Part shown: positions 7,901-12,921 of the stretch, piece by piece | How the letters are laid out: each line of letters starts with the position of its first letter | Position numbering within the stretch: position 1 is the first letter of the stretch | Assembly: GCA_023389455.1 (NCBI GenBank) | Contig: JAEWEJ010000090.1 | Location: forward strand, 1-14,615 | Reading direction: 5' to 3' | Length of the DNA: 14,615 nt | Origin: Actinomycetes bacterium | GTDB lineage: Bacteria > Actinomycetota > Actinomycetes > Actinomycetales > Cellulomonadaceae | Program-made: the position numbers and the translations under genes | The notes under the pieces: generated by a model | Databases searched by the model: none | What the model was told of the DNA's origin: nothing | The model's input: only the letters and a program-made list of their open reading frames with translations

Positions 7901-8313
7901 GCCTCGTTGAACGCGGCGATGCCCATCTCGTCGATCTGCGACTTGTCGGTGATCCCGAGCTTGCGCTCGGCCTCGAGCTCGGCGGGCAGGCCGTGGGTGT
8001 CCCAGCCGAACCGTCGCTCGACGTGCTTGCAGCGCATCGTCTGGTAGCGCGGCACGACGTCCTTGGCGTAGCCGGTCAGCAGGTGCCCGTAGTGCGGCAG
8101 GCCGTTGGCGAACGGCGGGCCGTCGTAGAAGACGTACTCGTTGTCGCCGTTCTCACCCGTGGGCCGGAGCGCCACCGAGGCGCGGAACGTGTCGTCCGCC
8201 TCCCAGTACCGCAGCACGTCCTGCTCGAGGGCGGGCAGGTCGGGGCTCGGCGGGACGGTCGCGGGAGTGCCGGCGGACGTGCCGTCGGAGGTGCGGTGCA
8301 GCGGGTACGCCAC
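4969..8313 (-). CDS. ileS: IleRS, isoleucyl-tRNA synthetase, type 2 (eukaryote/archaea-like)
   Basis: Class I synthetase that charges tRNA-Ile with isoleucine and edits mischarged valine; 1114 residues. Visible are HYGH (74-77, the HIGH box), the editing-domain segment WTTTPWTLPSN (about 240-252), CWRCRNP with a cysteine pair, WFDSGSMPF, and KASKS (645-649, the KMSKS box). The anticodon-binding region (NWYVRTQRDRFW) follows. A C-terminal part around GLRKAHQVRVRQPLRRL matches the DUF5915-type tail of type 2 enzymes; the terminal Zn-finger of E. coli-type IleRS is absent. The GTG at 8311-8313 is chosen because AGGAG lies 8 nt upstream and MAYPLHR fits actinobacterial IleRS. The 23 upstream in-frame codons lie inside the T-box leader. 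Type 2 enzymes are generally little inhibited by mupirocin (family knowledge). Confidence 0.97.
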   Translation of the reverse strand: MAYPLHRTSDGTSAGTPATVPPSPDLPALEQDVLRYWEADDTFRASVALRPTGENGDNEYVFYDGPPFANGLPHYGHLLTGYAKDVVPRYQTMRCKHVERRFGWDTHGLPAELEAERKLGITDKSQIDEMGIAAFNEACRESVLTYTQEWQEYVTRQARWVDFENDYKTLDPSFMESVIWAFKQLYDKGLAYEGYRVLPYCWRDETPLSNHELRMDEDVYASRQDPAITVGFRLDSGELLLIWTTTPWTLPSNLAVAVGPDVEYVVVEPTAGSPFGEAHPGERVVLAAARLGAYARELGDEPTVVARLTGADLVGRRYTPPFDYFAGHEHAHQVLAADFVTTEDGTGVVHLAPAFGEDDMVACDAAGIVPVVPVDSKGRFTAQVTDYAGTQVFEANKQVIADLRNGTGPLARVDAAHRAALVRHETYEHSYPHCWRCRNPLIYKAVSSWFVRVTEFKDRMVELNQGIEWIPGHIKDGQFGKWLENARDWSISRNRYWGTPIPVWVSDDPAYPRVDVYGSFAELEADFGRLPLNDQGEPDLHRPFVDDLTRPNPDDPTGRSTMRRIPDVLDVWFDSGSMPFAQVHYPFENREWFEHHYPGDFIVEYIGQTRGWFYTLHVLATAIFDRAAFRNVMCHGIVLGDDGRKASKSLRNFPDPVLMWDKYGSDAVRWSLMSSTILRGGNLVVTEEGIRDGVRQVLLPLWSTYYFFTLYAGTADDGRGYTAQRVTAERAAGLAPMDRYLLARTGDLATRMTALLDEYDIPAACEAVREHLDLLTNWYVRTQRDRFWSEDHDAFDTLWTALETLTRVMAPLAPLVTEEVWRGLTGGRSVHLTDWPVSVQAPGEDAPVLHGEDGWSAVAGGGYVGEALLVEDPALVTAMDEVRAVVSAALGLRKAHQVRVRQPLRRLTVAVADPAALAPYTDLLAAELNVKQVDVVEADAATTERFGITQRLAVNARAAGPRLGRAVQQVIKGARSGAWRVDGGTVVVTTDAGDVALQPAEYELTTVVGEGAGADVAAAVLAGGVVVVLDLALDDALRAEGYARDVVRAVQDARKAAGLHVADRVDLTLTVPTAHVADVEAHRDVVAAETLATSVTIEAADVAEVAVTVVRADA

Positions 8314-8547
8314 GGTCGGTGCTCCTGGTCTCGCGCACCCGGGGGTGCGGTACGGCCACGAGGACGACGACACCCGGACCACCCGGGCACCACCGCGGTA
8401 CCACCTCGCTTGCCGGGGACGGGTCCCCGGCCTCTCGCCTGCGGCTGTGACGGGCCTGCCCCGTCCGGTTCTACTGAGGACGCCGCACCGTGGCGCGGAT
8501 CCCGTTCTTCCGGAGGCTCACCGGTGATGGCCGGGTCGATGCCTGTG
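8314..8547 (-). ncRNA. T-box riboswitch (tRNA-Ile), translational type, controlling ileS-folC
   Basis: The leader upstream of ileS holds the parts of an actinobacterial T-box. The T-box bulge is GCGAGGTGGTACCGCGGTGG on the minus strand (8390-8409), close to the consensus AGGGTGGNACCGCG. Stem III just before it is GCCGGGGA-CCCG-TCCCCGGC (8412-8431). Another stem is GACGGG-GCAGG-CCCGTC (8449-8465). The Stem I region CCATCACCGGTGAGCCTCC GGAAGAACGG lies at 8502-8530, with AUC at 8526-8528 as the likely isoleucine specifier codon. CCUCG (8359-8363) can pair with CGAGG at the T-box (8404-8408) to form the antisequestrator. The SD AGGAG lies just before the GTG, and no terminator with a U-run is seen. 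Control of translation initiation by uncharged tRNA-Ile is therefore expected. Confidence 0.92.
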
Positions 8548-8552
8548 GGGGG

Positions 8553-8581
8553 AGTCTATCGGCGTCCGTGGCGTGAACGCA
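8553..8581 (-). promoter_or_regulatory. candidate promoter of the T-box-ileS-folC transcript
   Basis: On the minus strand TAGACT (8553-8558) fits a -10 TAnnnT box. TGCGTT (8576-8581) is a weak -35 with a 17-nt spacer. Transcription would begin near 8546, just before the Stem I region of the T-box leader, which is where a start is needed. Confidence 0.5.
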
Positions 8582-8643
8582 TCGCGCACGGCCGTCGGGA
8601 TCCCTCCGCCGTCCCGGGTGGCGCTGCTGCCGAGGCCGCACCC

Positions 8644-8658
8644 GGCGCGGACCGCGCC
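8644..8658 (-). terminator. possible small terminator hairpin after the DUF2975 gene
   Basis: GGCGCG-GAC-CGCGCC forms a 6-bp stem with a 3-nt loop, 11 nt past the DUF2975 gene stop and upstream of the ileS promoter. There is no U-tract, so this is a weak call based on symmetry and position. Confidence 0.3.
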
Positions 8659-8669
8659 ACGGGGACGCG

Positions 8670-9161
8670 TCAGACCACGGCGTCGGTCCGTGCGGCGTCG
8701 CCGACGACCGCCCGGTCGACGGCCGCCCGGAGGTCCGCGCGCAGGGAGCGGAGCACCCGCGCGAGGCCGGCCCCGCCCGCGACGCACGCGACCAGCGCGA
8801 GGACGACGCCGGGGCCTCCCACACCGACGACGACGAGCAGGTGGGCCAAGGGCGCCGCCGCGAGCACGGTCGCTGCGACCAGCCCTGCCGTGGCGACGTC
8901 GACACCCCGCAGGGAGCGCGGCGCGACGAGCTCCCCCCGGCGCTCGCGGCCCAGCAGCCACCACCCCGCGACGAGGCACGCCTGGAGGCCCGCGACGGCG
9001 GCGATCGCGGTCAGGGCGTAGGGCACGACCAGCCGCCGGGTCTCGGCGTACCCGCCGCCCACCGCCTCCGCCAGCACCGGCAGGAGCCCCTGCAGCAGGA
9101 GCGACCCCGCCAGCAGGATCACGAGAGCGGAGCGGAGCACGAGTCTGCGTGACGACGTCAT
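8670..9161 (-). CDS. DUF2975 family integral membrane protein
   Basis: A 163-residue membrane protein of unknown function. It has four hydrophobic segments at about residues 8-30, 45-70, 87-112 and 116-137, with a basic loop RERRGE between the second and third. The pattern L..PYA..AI.AV...Q..LV..W.LL followed by PRSLR.VDV and GGPGVVLAL is that of DUF2975 proteins (recognised from memory). The C-terminus (RADLRAAVDRAVVGDA) is a short cytoplasmic tail. The ATG at 9159-9161 has no Shine-Dalgarno. A -35/-10 pair places the transcript start at or next to the ATG, so a leaderless mRNA is likely. DUF2975 genes are often followed by a small XRE-type regulator gene, but none is present downstream here. 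It is monocistronic, divergent from the first HAD gene. Confidence 0.8.
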   Translation of the reverse strand: MTSSRRLVLRSALVILLAGSLLLQGLLPVLAEAVGGGYAETRRLVVPYALTAIAAVAGLQACLVAGWWLLGRERRGELVAPRSLRGVDVATAGLVAATVLAAAPLAHLLVVVGVGGPGVVLALVACVAGGAGLARVLRSLRADLRAAVDRAVVGDAARTDAVV

Positions 9162-9179
9162 CTATCGATCTGCGATAGA
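9161..9179. promoter_or_regulatory. perfect dyad TCTATCG-N5-CGATAGA, candidate operator of the DUF2975 gene
   Basis: Perfect 7-bp arms (9161-9167 and 9173-9179) are separated by ATCTG. The dyad overlaps the -10 region and the start of the DUF2975 gene, so a bound repressor would block RNA polymerase. Its AT content stands out from the surroundings. The regulator is not encoded next to it. A PadR- or XRE-type factor is a guess. Confidence 0.7.
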
Positions 9180-9196
9180 CATCTGTCGACTGTCAA
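9168..9196 (-). promoter_or_regulatory. promoter of the DUF2975 gene, leaderless arrangement
   Basis: On the minus strand a consensus -35 TTGACA (9191-9196) is followed after 17 bp by GCAGAT (9168-9173) as a weak -10. Counting 7 nt from the -10 puts transcription start at the A of the ATG. This agrees with the absence of a ribosome binding site. Confidence 0.6.
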
Positions 9197-9248
9197 GAGG
9201 CAGCCAGGTGATTGGCCGGACACCACGACGACCAGGCACGATCAGCCC

Positions 9249-9944
9249 ATGACCCCCGCTCGACCCGTTGCCCTGCTCGACCTCGACGGCACGCTCATGG
9301 ACTCCGCCCCCGGCATCGTCGCGTCCGTGCGCCACGCCTACGCCCAGGTCGGGCTACCCACGCCCACCGACGCCGTGATGCGCTCCTTCGCGGGCCCCCC
9401 GATCACGTGGTCCTTCACGACCCACGGCGTCGGCGTCGAGCAGCTCGACGCGGCCGTCGCCGCCTACGGCGCACACTTCTCCGACGTCGGCGTGTGGGAC
9501 ACCCGGGTGTTCGACGGCATCCCCGAGGCGCTGGTGACGCTGCGCGAGGCCGGCGTGCTCCTGGTGGTCGCGACGGCCAAGCCGCTGCGGTGGGCCGCGC
9601 CGATCTGCGACGAGGTGGGGCTGACGCCGCTGCTCGACCACGTCGTCGGCGCGCCGGACGACGAGTCGGAGTCGAAGGGCCAGATCATCGGCCGCGCCCT
9701 GGCGTGGGTCCGGGAGACGGTCGGCGACGACGCCCCGGTACAGGCCGTGATGCTCGGTGACCGCGAGCACGACGTGCACGGCGCCGCCGAGCACGACCTG
9801 CCCTGCCTCGGTGCGCTGTGGGGCTACGGGGGCGCCGAGGAGCTGCTCGCAGCCGGCGCGGTCGAGGTGCTCGCGTCGCCCGCCGAGGTGCCGGCCGCCG
9901 TGCTCGCCCGCGTGGCGGACCCAGCGCGCCACCTGGGACGATGA
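9249..9944 (+). CDS. HAD-superfamily hydrolase (subfamily IA, PGP/5'-nucleotidase-like), copy 1
   Basis: A 231-residue cytoplasmic phosphatase of the haloacid dehalogenase superfamily. Motif I is LLDLDGTLMDS, with nucleophile Asp11 and acid/base Asp13. Motif II is Thr109 in VVATAKP, motif III Lys143 in ESKGQ, and motif IV GDREHD (Asp171, Asp175). A helical cap domain (about residues 20-85) places it with phosphoglycolate phosphatase and GMP/IMP 5'-nucleotidase-like proteins. The substrate cannot be told from sequence. The ATG at 9249 is preceded by no clear Shine-Dalgarno. CACGAT (9237-9242) six bases before it could be a -10 box, giving a leaderless mRNA. Its TGA overlaps the ATG of the next gene, a clear paralogue. 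A purine-type phosphoribosyltransferase follows on the other strand, so a nucleotide-related role is possible. Confidence 0.9.
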   Translation: MTPARPVALLDLDGTLMDSAPGIVASVRHAYAQVGLPTPTDAVMRSFAGPPITWSFTTHGVGVEQLDAAVAAYGAHFSDVGVWDTRVFDGIPEALVTLREAGVLLVVATAKPLRWAAPICDEVGLTPLLDHVVGAPDDESESKGQIIGRALAWVRETVGDDAPVQAVMLGDREHDVHGAAEHDLPCLGALWGYGGAEELLAAGAVEVLASPAEVPAAVLARVADPARHLGR

Positions 9945-10666
9945 CCGCGATGACCCACGCACCGCTCGTCCTGCTGGACCTCGACGGGACCCTGACCGAC
10001 TCGTACCCCGGCATCGCCGCCAGCGCCCGCGTCGCCTTCACCGCGCTGGGCCTGCCGGTGCCGGACGCGACCGCGCTGCGGCGGTTCGTCGGGCCGCCGC
10101 TCGCCGACTCGTTCCCCCTGTTCGGCGTCCCCGCCGAGCGCGTGCCCGAGGCGATCGCGGCGTACCGCGCGTACTTCCGCGAGACCGGCATGTGGCAGAA
10201 CAGCGTCTACCCCGGGATCCCCGAGCAGCTCGCCGCGCTGCGCGACGCCGGCGTGCGGCTCGCGGTGGCGACCAGCAAGCCGGAGGTGTTCGCCGGCCCC
10301 ATCTGCGAGCGCTTCGGCCTGGCGCCGCTCCTGGAGGGCGTGTTCGGCGCGCCCCTGGACCACGTGCCGTCGACGAAGGCGACGGTCGTCGGGGCGGCGC
10401 TCGACGCGCTGCGCCCGGCCGGACCGGTCCTCATGGTGGGCGACCGTGAGCACGACGTGCACGGGGCGCGGGCGCACGGTGTCGACTGCGTGGGCGTGGC
10501 CTGGGGCTACGCCCAGCCGGGCGAGCTCGCCCGCGCCGGGGCGCTCGAGGTCGTCCCCGAGGTCGCGCGCCTGGCGGACGTCGTGCTGACGACGCTGCGG
10601 ACGCCGGGGCGGGCCGACGTCAGCGCGTCGGCTCCACGGGCGGCAGGGCCGACCACGGGAACGTGA
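9941..10666 (+). CDS. HAD-superfamily hydrolase (subfamily IA, PGP/5'-nucleotidase-like), copy 2
   Basis: A 241-residue paralogue of the preceding HAD phosphatase. All four motifs are present: LLDLDGTLTDS (Asp13, Asp15), Thr111 in VATSKPE, Lys146 and GDREHD (Asp168, Asp172). The two proteins share long matching blocks, including GIPE.L..LR.AGV.L.VAT.KP, PIC...GL.PLL and GDREHDVHGA, so they look like a tandem duplication. The ATG at 9941 shares an ATGA with the stop of copy 1, suggesting coupled translation, and GGGA lies a few bases upstream. A second ATG at 9950 is an alternative start. The C-terminal ~15 residues (SASAPRAAGPTTGT) look unconserved and run into the 3' end of the convergent phosphoribosyltransferase gene. 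Confidence 0.9.
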   Translation: MTAMTHAPLVLLDLDGTLTDSYPGIAASARVAFTALGLPVPDATALRRFVGPPLADSFPLFGVPAERVPEAIAAYRAYFRETGMWQNSVYPGIPEQLAALRDAGVRLAVATSKPEVFAGPICERFGLAPLLEGVFGAPLDHVPSTKATVVGAALDALRPAGPVLMVGDREHDVHGARAHGVDCVGVAWGYAQPGELARAGALEVVPEVARLADVVLTTLRTPGRADVSASAPRAAGPTTGT

Positions 10667-11129
10667 TCCACAGGTCGGTGCGGCGCCACACGTAGTCCGG
10701 GTCGATCACCGAGCGCGGCTTGGCGTACAGCACAGCGGTGCGCACCTCGGCGCAGTGCGCCGCCAGGAGGGCACGGACCAGGGCGAGCGTCTCGCCGGAG
10801 TCCGCGACGTCGTCGACCACCAGCGCGCGCAGCCCGTGCAGCGCGTCGGTGTCCAGCAGCGGCGGGAGCACCTGCGGCTCGGGCAGCGTGCTGCCGACCC
10901 CGGTGTAGAACTCGACGTTCAGCGTGCCGACCGCCTTGGTGCCCAGGGCGTAGGCGATCGCACCACCGGGCGGGAGCCCGCCCCGCGCGACGGACACCAC
11001 CACATCGGGCCGGAACCCGGAGTCGACGACCGCCTGCGCCAGCTCGCGGCTCGCCGCCCCGAACGTCGCCCAGTCCAGCACCTCCCGGTCGGTCGGCGCC
11101 GAGCCCGTCGTCTTCCGTGTCGTGGCCAT
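10620..11129 (-). CDS. purine-type phosphoribosyltransferase (xanthine/guanine PRT-like)
   Basis: A 169-residue type I phosphoribosyltransferase, expected to transfer the ribose-phosphate of PRPP to a purine base in salvage. The PRPP-binding loop is ALVVDDVADSGETL (102-115). VVVSVARGGLPPGGAIA (43-59) is the family's first phosphate/pyrophosphate-binding segment, and the ending LWITFPWS is typical of Gpt/XPRT-like proteins. The base specificity is not certain. The ATG at 11127-11129 (MATTRKTT) is chosen over an in-frame GTG 9 codons upstream because the earlier residues (VPRGPRWG) are not family-like. No Shine-Dalgarno is seen. CACGAT five bases before the ATG may be a -10 box of a leaderless transcript. 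The gene is convergent with HAD copy 2, with a 47-nt overlap, and divergent from the FNT gene. Confidence 0.9.
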   Translation of the reverse strand: MATTRKTTGSAPTDREVLDWATFGAASRELAQAVVDSGFRPDVVVSVARGGLPPGGAIAYALGTKAVGTLNVEFYTGVGSTLPEPQVLPPLLDTDALHGLRALVVDDVADSGETLALVRALLAAHCAEVRTAVLYAKPRSVIDPDYVWRRTDLWITFPWSALPPVEPTR

Positions 11130-11141
11130 GCCCCATCGTGG

Positions 11142-11151
11142 CCCACGTGGG
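11142..11151. promoter_or_regulatory. 10-bp palindrome CCCACGTGGG between divergent PRT and FNT genes
   Basis: A perfect palindrome lies in the 69-bp space between the phosphoribosyltransferase start and the FNT start. It sits directly upstream of the putative CACGAT box of the PRT gene. It could be a shared operator, but ten bases of symmetry in GC-rich DNA is weak evidence. Confidence 0.25.
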
Positions 11152-11198
11152 ACCACTCACCCGACGGTCCCGGGTCCGGTGTGGGATTCTTGACGTTC

Positions 11199-12077
11199 GT
11201 GACCACCGCAGCCTCCGACAGCCGCGCCCTGTTCCCGGGCAAGCACTTCATCAGCACGGTCCTCGAGGCGCTCGAGACGAAGAGCACCATGGCCGGCGTC
11301 CTCGGGCGCCGCTACCTCATGCGCGCGGCGATGGCCGGCATCATCATCGGCCTGCTGTACGTGGTGCACTACGCGGTCATCGCGACGTTCGACCAGGTGG
11401 ACGTGGGCGGCTCGACCCTCTACCCGATCGGGCGCCTCGTCGCGGCGCTCACGTTCGGCTGGGCGCTGGTCTTCATCTACTACTCGCGCTCCGAGCTGCT
11501 GACGTCGAACATGATGATCGTCACGATCGGGGCGTACCACCGGCGGATCACGTGGTGGCGGTCGATGCGGCTGCTGGGGCTGTGCTACCTCGGCAACTTC
11601 GCCGGCGGGCTCCTCGTCGCGGTCTTCGTCCGCTTCTCGACGCTCGGCGAGGGCGCCGTCATGGAGCAGATGGTCGCGTCGGCCGACCACAAGCTCGCGT
11701 TCGTCGCCGACGGGGTGACCGGGTGGGGCGACCTCCTGGTCCGCGCGATCCTCTGCAACTTCTGCATCAACCTCGCGATGCTGCTCGTCTACAACGGCCT
11801 CATCAAGGAGGACTTCACCAAGGCGGTCGTCATGCTCGTCTCGGTCTTCATCTTCGCGTACCTGGGGCTGGAGCACTCCGTCGCCAACACCGTGCTGTTC
11901 TCCGTGGTCGGCCTCCGCGAGGGCATCGACCTCGGTCTCGCCGCCGGGAACCTCGTGCTCGCGCTGATCGGCAACTTCATCGGCGGCGGCCTGCTCATCG
12001 GGCTGTACTACGCGTACGTCAACGACGACACGCGCTGGTTGCGCGACAACCCTCCCCCGCCCGACGCGACCGCTTGA
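11199..12077 (+). CDS. formate/nitrite transporter (FNT) family channel
   Basis: A 292-residue membrane protein of the FocA/NirC family, which form pentameric channels for formate, nitrite, hydrosulfide or related small anions. Six membrane segments are visible, at about residues 40-62, 77-96, 124-145, 178-199, 207-222 and 248-272. The two family selectivity residues are present: Thr102 in ELLTSN and His226 in GLEHSVAN. A 30-residue charged N-terminus precedes the first helix, as in the family. The anion cannot be assigned. The GTG at 11199 is the best start. No Shine-Dalgarno is visible, and GATTCT (11185-11190) may be a -10 box with transcription starting at the GTG. In-frame GTG 11181 and TTG 11190 are alternatives. 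No formate dehydrogenase, pyruvate formate-lyase or nitrite reductase gene is nearby. Confidence 0.92.
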   Translation: MTTAASDSRALFPGKHFISTVLEALETKSTMAGVLGRRYLMRAAMAGIIIGLLYVVHYAVIATFDQVDVGGSTLYPIGRLVAALTFGWALVFIYYSRSELLTSNMMIVTIGAYHRRITWWRSMRLLGLCYLGNFAGGLLVAVFVRFSTLGEGAVMEQMVASADHKLAFVADGVTGWGDLLVRAILCNFCINLAMLLVYNGLIKEDFTKAVVMLVSVFIFAYLGLEHSVANTVLFSVVGLREGIDLGLAAGNLVLALIGNFIGGGLLIGLYYAYVNDDTRWLRDNPPPPDATA

Positions 12078-12104
12078 CCTTGACGTCGCGTCAGCTCCTA
12101 CCGT
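12074..12104 (+). promoter_or_regulatory. MerR-type promoter with 19-bp spacer and central dyad
   Basis: TTGACC (12074-12079) and TACCGT (12099-12104) are separated by 19 bp, the over-long spacing that MerR-family activators correct by twisting DNA. Inside the spacer is the dyad TGACG-TCG-CGTCA (12081-12093). The promoter drives the TipA-like gene at 12142, so autoregulation is expected. The -35 box includes the stop codon of the FNT gene. Confidence 0.85.
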
Positions 12105-12141
12105 GGCTCGGGCCCACACCGGAGCACCACGAGGAGGAGCG

Positions 12142-12900
12142 GTGGAGGCGTCGATCCAGCAGGTCGCGCGGCTGACCGGCACGACGAGCCGCACGCTGCG
12201 CCATTACCACCGCATCGGTCTGCTCGTCCCCAGCCGCGTCGGCGACAACGGCTACCGCTGGTACGACGACGACGCCCTCGTCCGTCTGCAGCGGATCCTG
12301 CTGCTGCGCGAGACGGGCATGGGCCTGGCCGAGATCGGACGGGTCCTTGACCGCGAGACCGACGAGGTGACGGCCCTGCGCCGGCACCTCGAGACGCTGA
12401 CGGCCGAGCAGGGCAGGCTCGCCCGCCAGGTCGTCGCGGTGCGCCGGACCATCGCCGCGAGGCAGGAAGGCAGGTCGGTCATGGCCGACGAGATGTTCGA
12501 CGGGTTCGACCACACGCAGCACCGCGAGGAGGTCGAGCAGCGCTGGGGCGCGGACGCGTACGCGTCGTCCGACCGGTGGTGGCGGGGGCTCGACGAGGAC
12601 GAGCGCGGGCGGTGGCAGGAGCGCAGCGCCGCGCTGGTCCGCGACTGGGCGGCTGCCGCCGCGGCGGGGACGGACCCGGCCTCGGACGAGGCGCAGGGCC
12701 TGGCGGCGCGGCACGTCCGCTGGCTCGCCTCGGTCCCCGGCACCCCGGGCCACGGGGGCACGCCCGAGAAGGGCTACGTGCTCGGGCTGGCCGACATGTA
12801 CGTGGCGGACGAGCGGTTCGCGCGCACGTACGGCGCGGACGGCGGTGACGCGGCGTTCGTCCGCGACGCGCTGCAGGTGTACGCGGCCCGCCACCTGTGA
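12142..12900 (+). CDS. MerR-family regulator with TipAS ligand-binding domain (TipAL-like)
   Basis: A 252-residue cytoplasmic transcription regulator. Residues 1-70 form the MerR winged-helix domain (IQQVARLTGTTSRTLRHYHR, then GYRWYDDDALVRLQRIL), and 75-110 form the dimerisation coiled coil. Residues about 118-252 form a TipAS domain (MFDGFDHTQHREE...RWG...LADMYVADERF), which in relatives binds thiopeptides or other bulky antibiotics. The GTG at 12142 follows GAGGAGGAG. An upstream in-frame ATG at 12103 lies inside the -10 box and is rejected. An internal ATG at 12481 (MADEMFDGF), with AGGAAGG 10 nt before it, could yield a separate 139-residue TipAS-like protein. The protein has no cysteine, so the covalent thiopeptide adduct known for S. 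lividans TipA is impossible here. A classical 19-bp-spacer promoter lies upstream. Confidence 0.92.
   Translation: MEASIQQVARLTGTTSRTLRHYHRIGLLVPSRVGDNGYRWYDDDALVRLQRILLLRETGMGLAEIGRVLDRETDEVTALRRHLETLTAEQGRLARQVVAVRRTIAARQEGRSVMADEMFDGFDHTQHREEVEQRWGADAYASSDRWWRGLDEDERGRWQERSAALVRDWAAAAAAGTDPASDEAQGLAARHVRWLASVPGTPGHGGTPEKGYVLGLADMYVADERFARTYGADGGDAAFVRDALQVYAARHL
12481..12900 (+). other. possible internal translation product: stand-alone TipAS-like domain
   Basis: In Streptomyces lividans the tipA mRNA gives both the full TipAL and the ligand-binding domain alone (TipAS) from an internal start. Here an ATG at the same kind of place, the end of the coiled coil, is preceded by AGGAAGG (12464-12470). 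It would give 139 residues, close to TipAS length. Use of this start is inferred. Confidence 0.45.
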
Positions 12901-12921
12901 CGAGCCGGACGGCAGACACCG

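Noticed and set aside
4924..9021. A plus-strand open frame of more than 1300 codons opposite ileS and the T-box leader
   Set aside because: It is antisense to a certain ileS, and its translation is low-complexity Arg/Gly/Val/Asp-rich without motifs. Such frames are typical of very GC-rich coding DNA.
9818..9940. N-terminal extension of HAD copy 2 into the end of copy 1
   Set aside because: The extension is Arg/Gly/Ala-rich, lies inside the coding sequence of copy 1, and the HAD core starts normally just after the ATG at 9941.
10755..11198. Upstream extension of the FNT gene through the phosphoribosyltransferase gene
   Set aside because: It is antisense to a real gene, and the FNT family begins close to the GTG at 11199.
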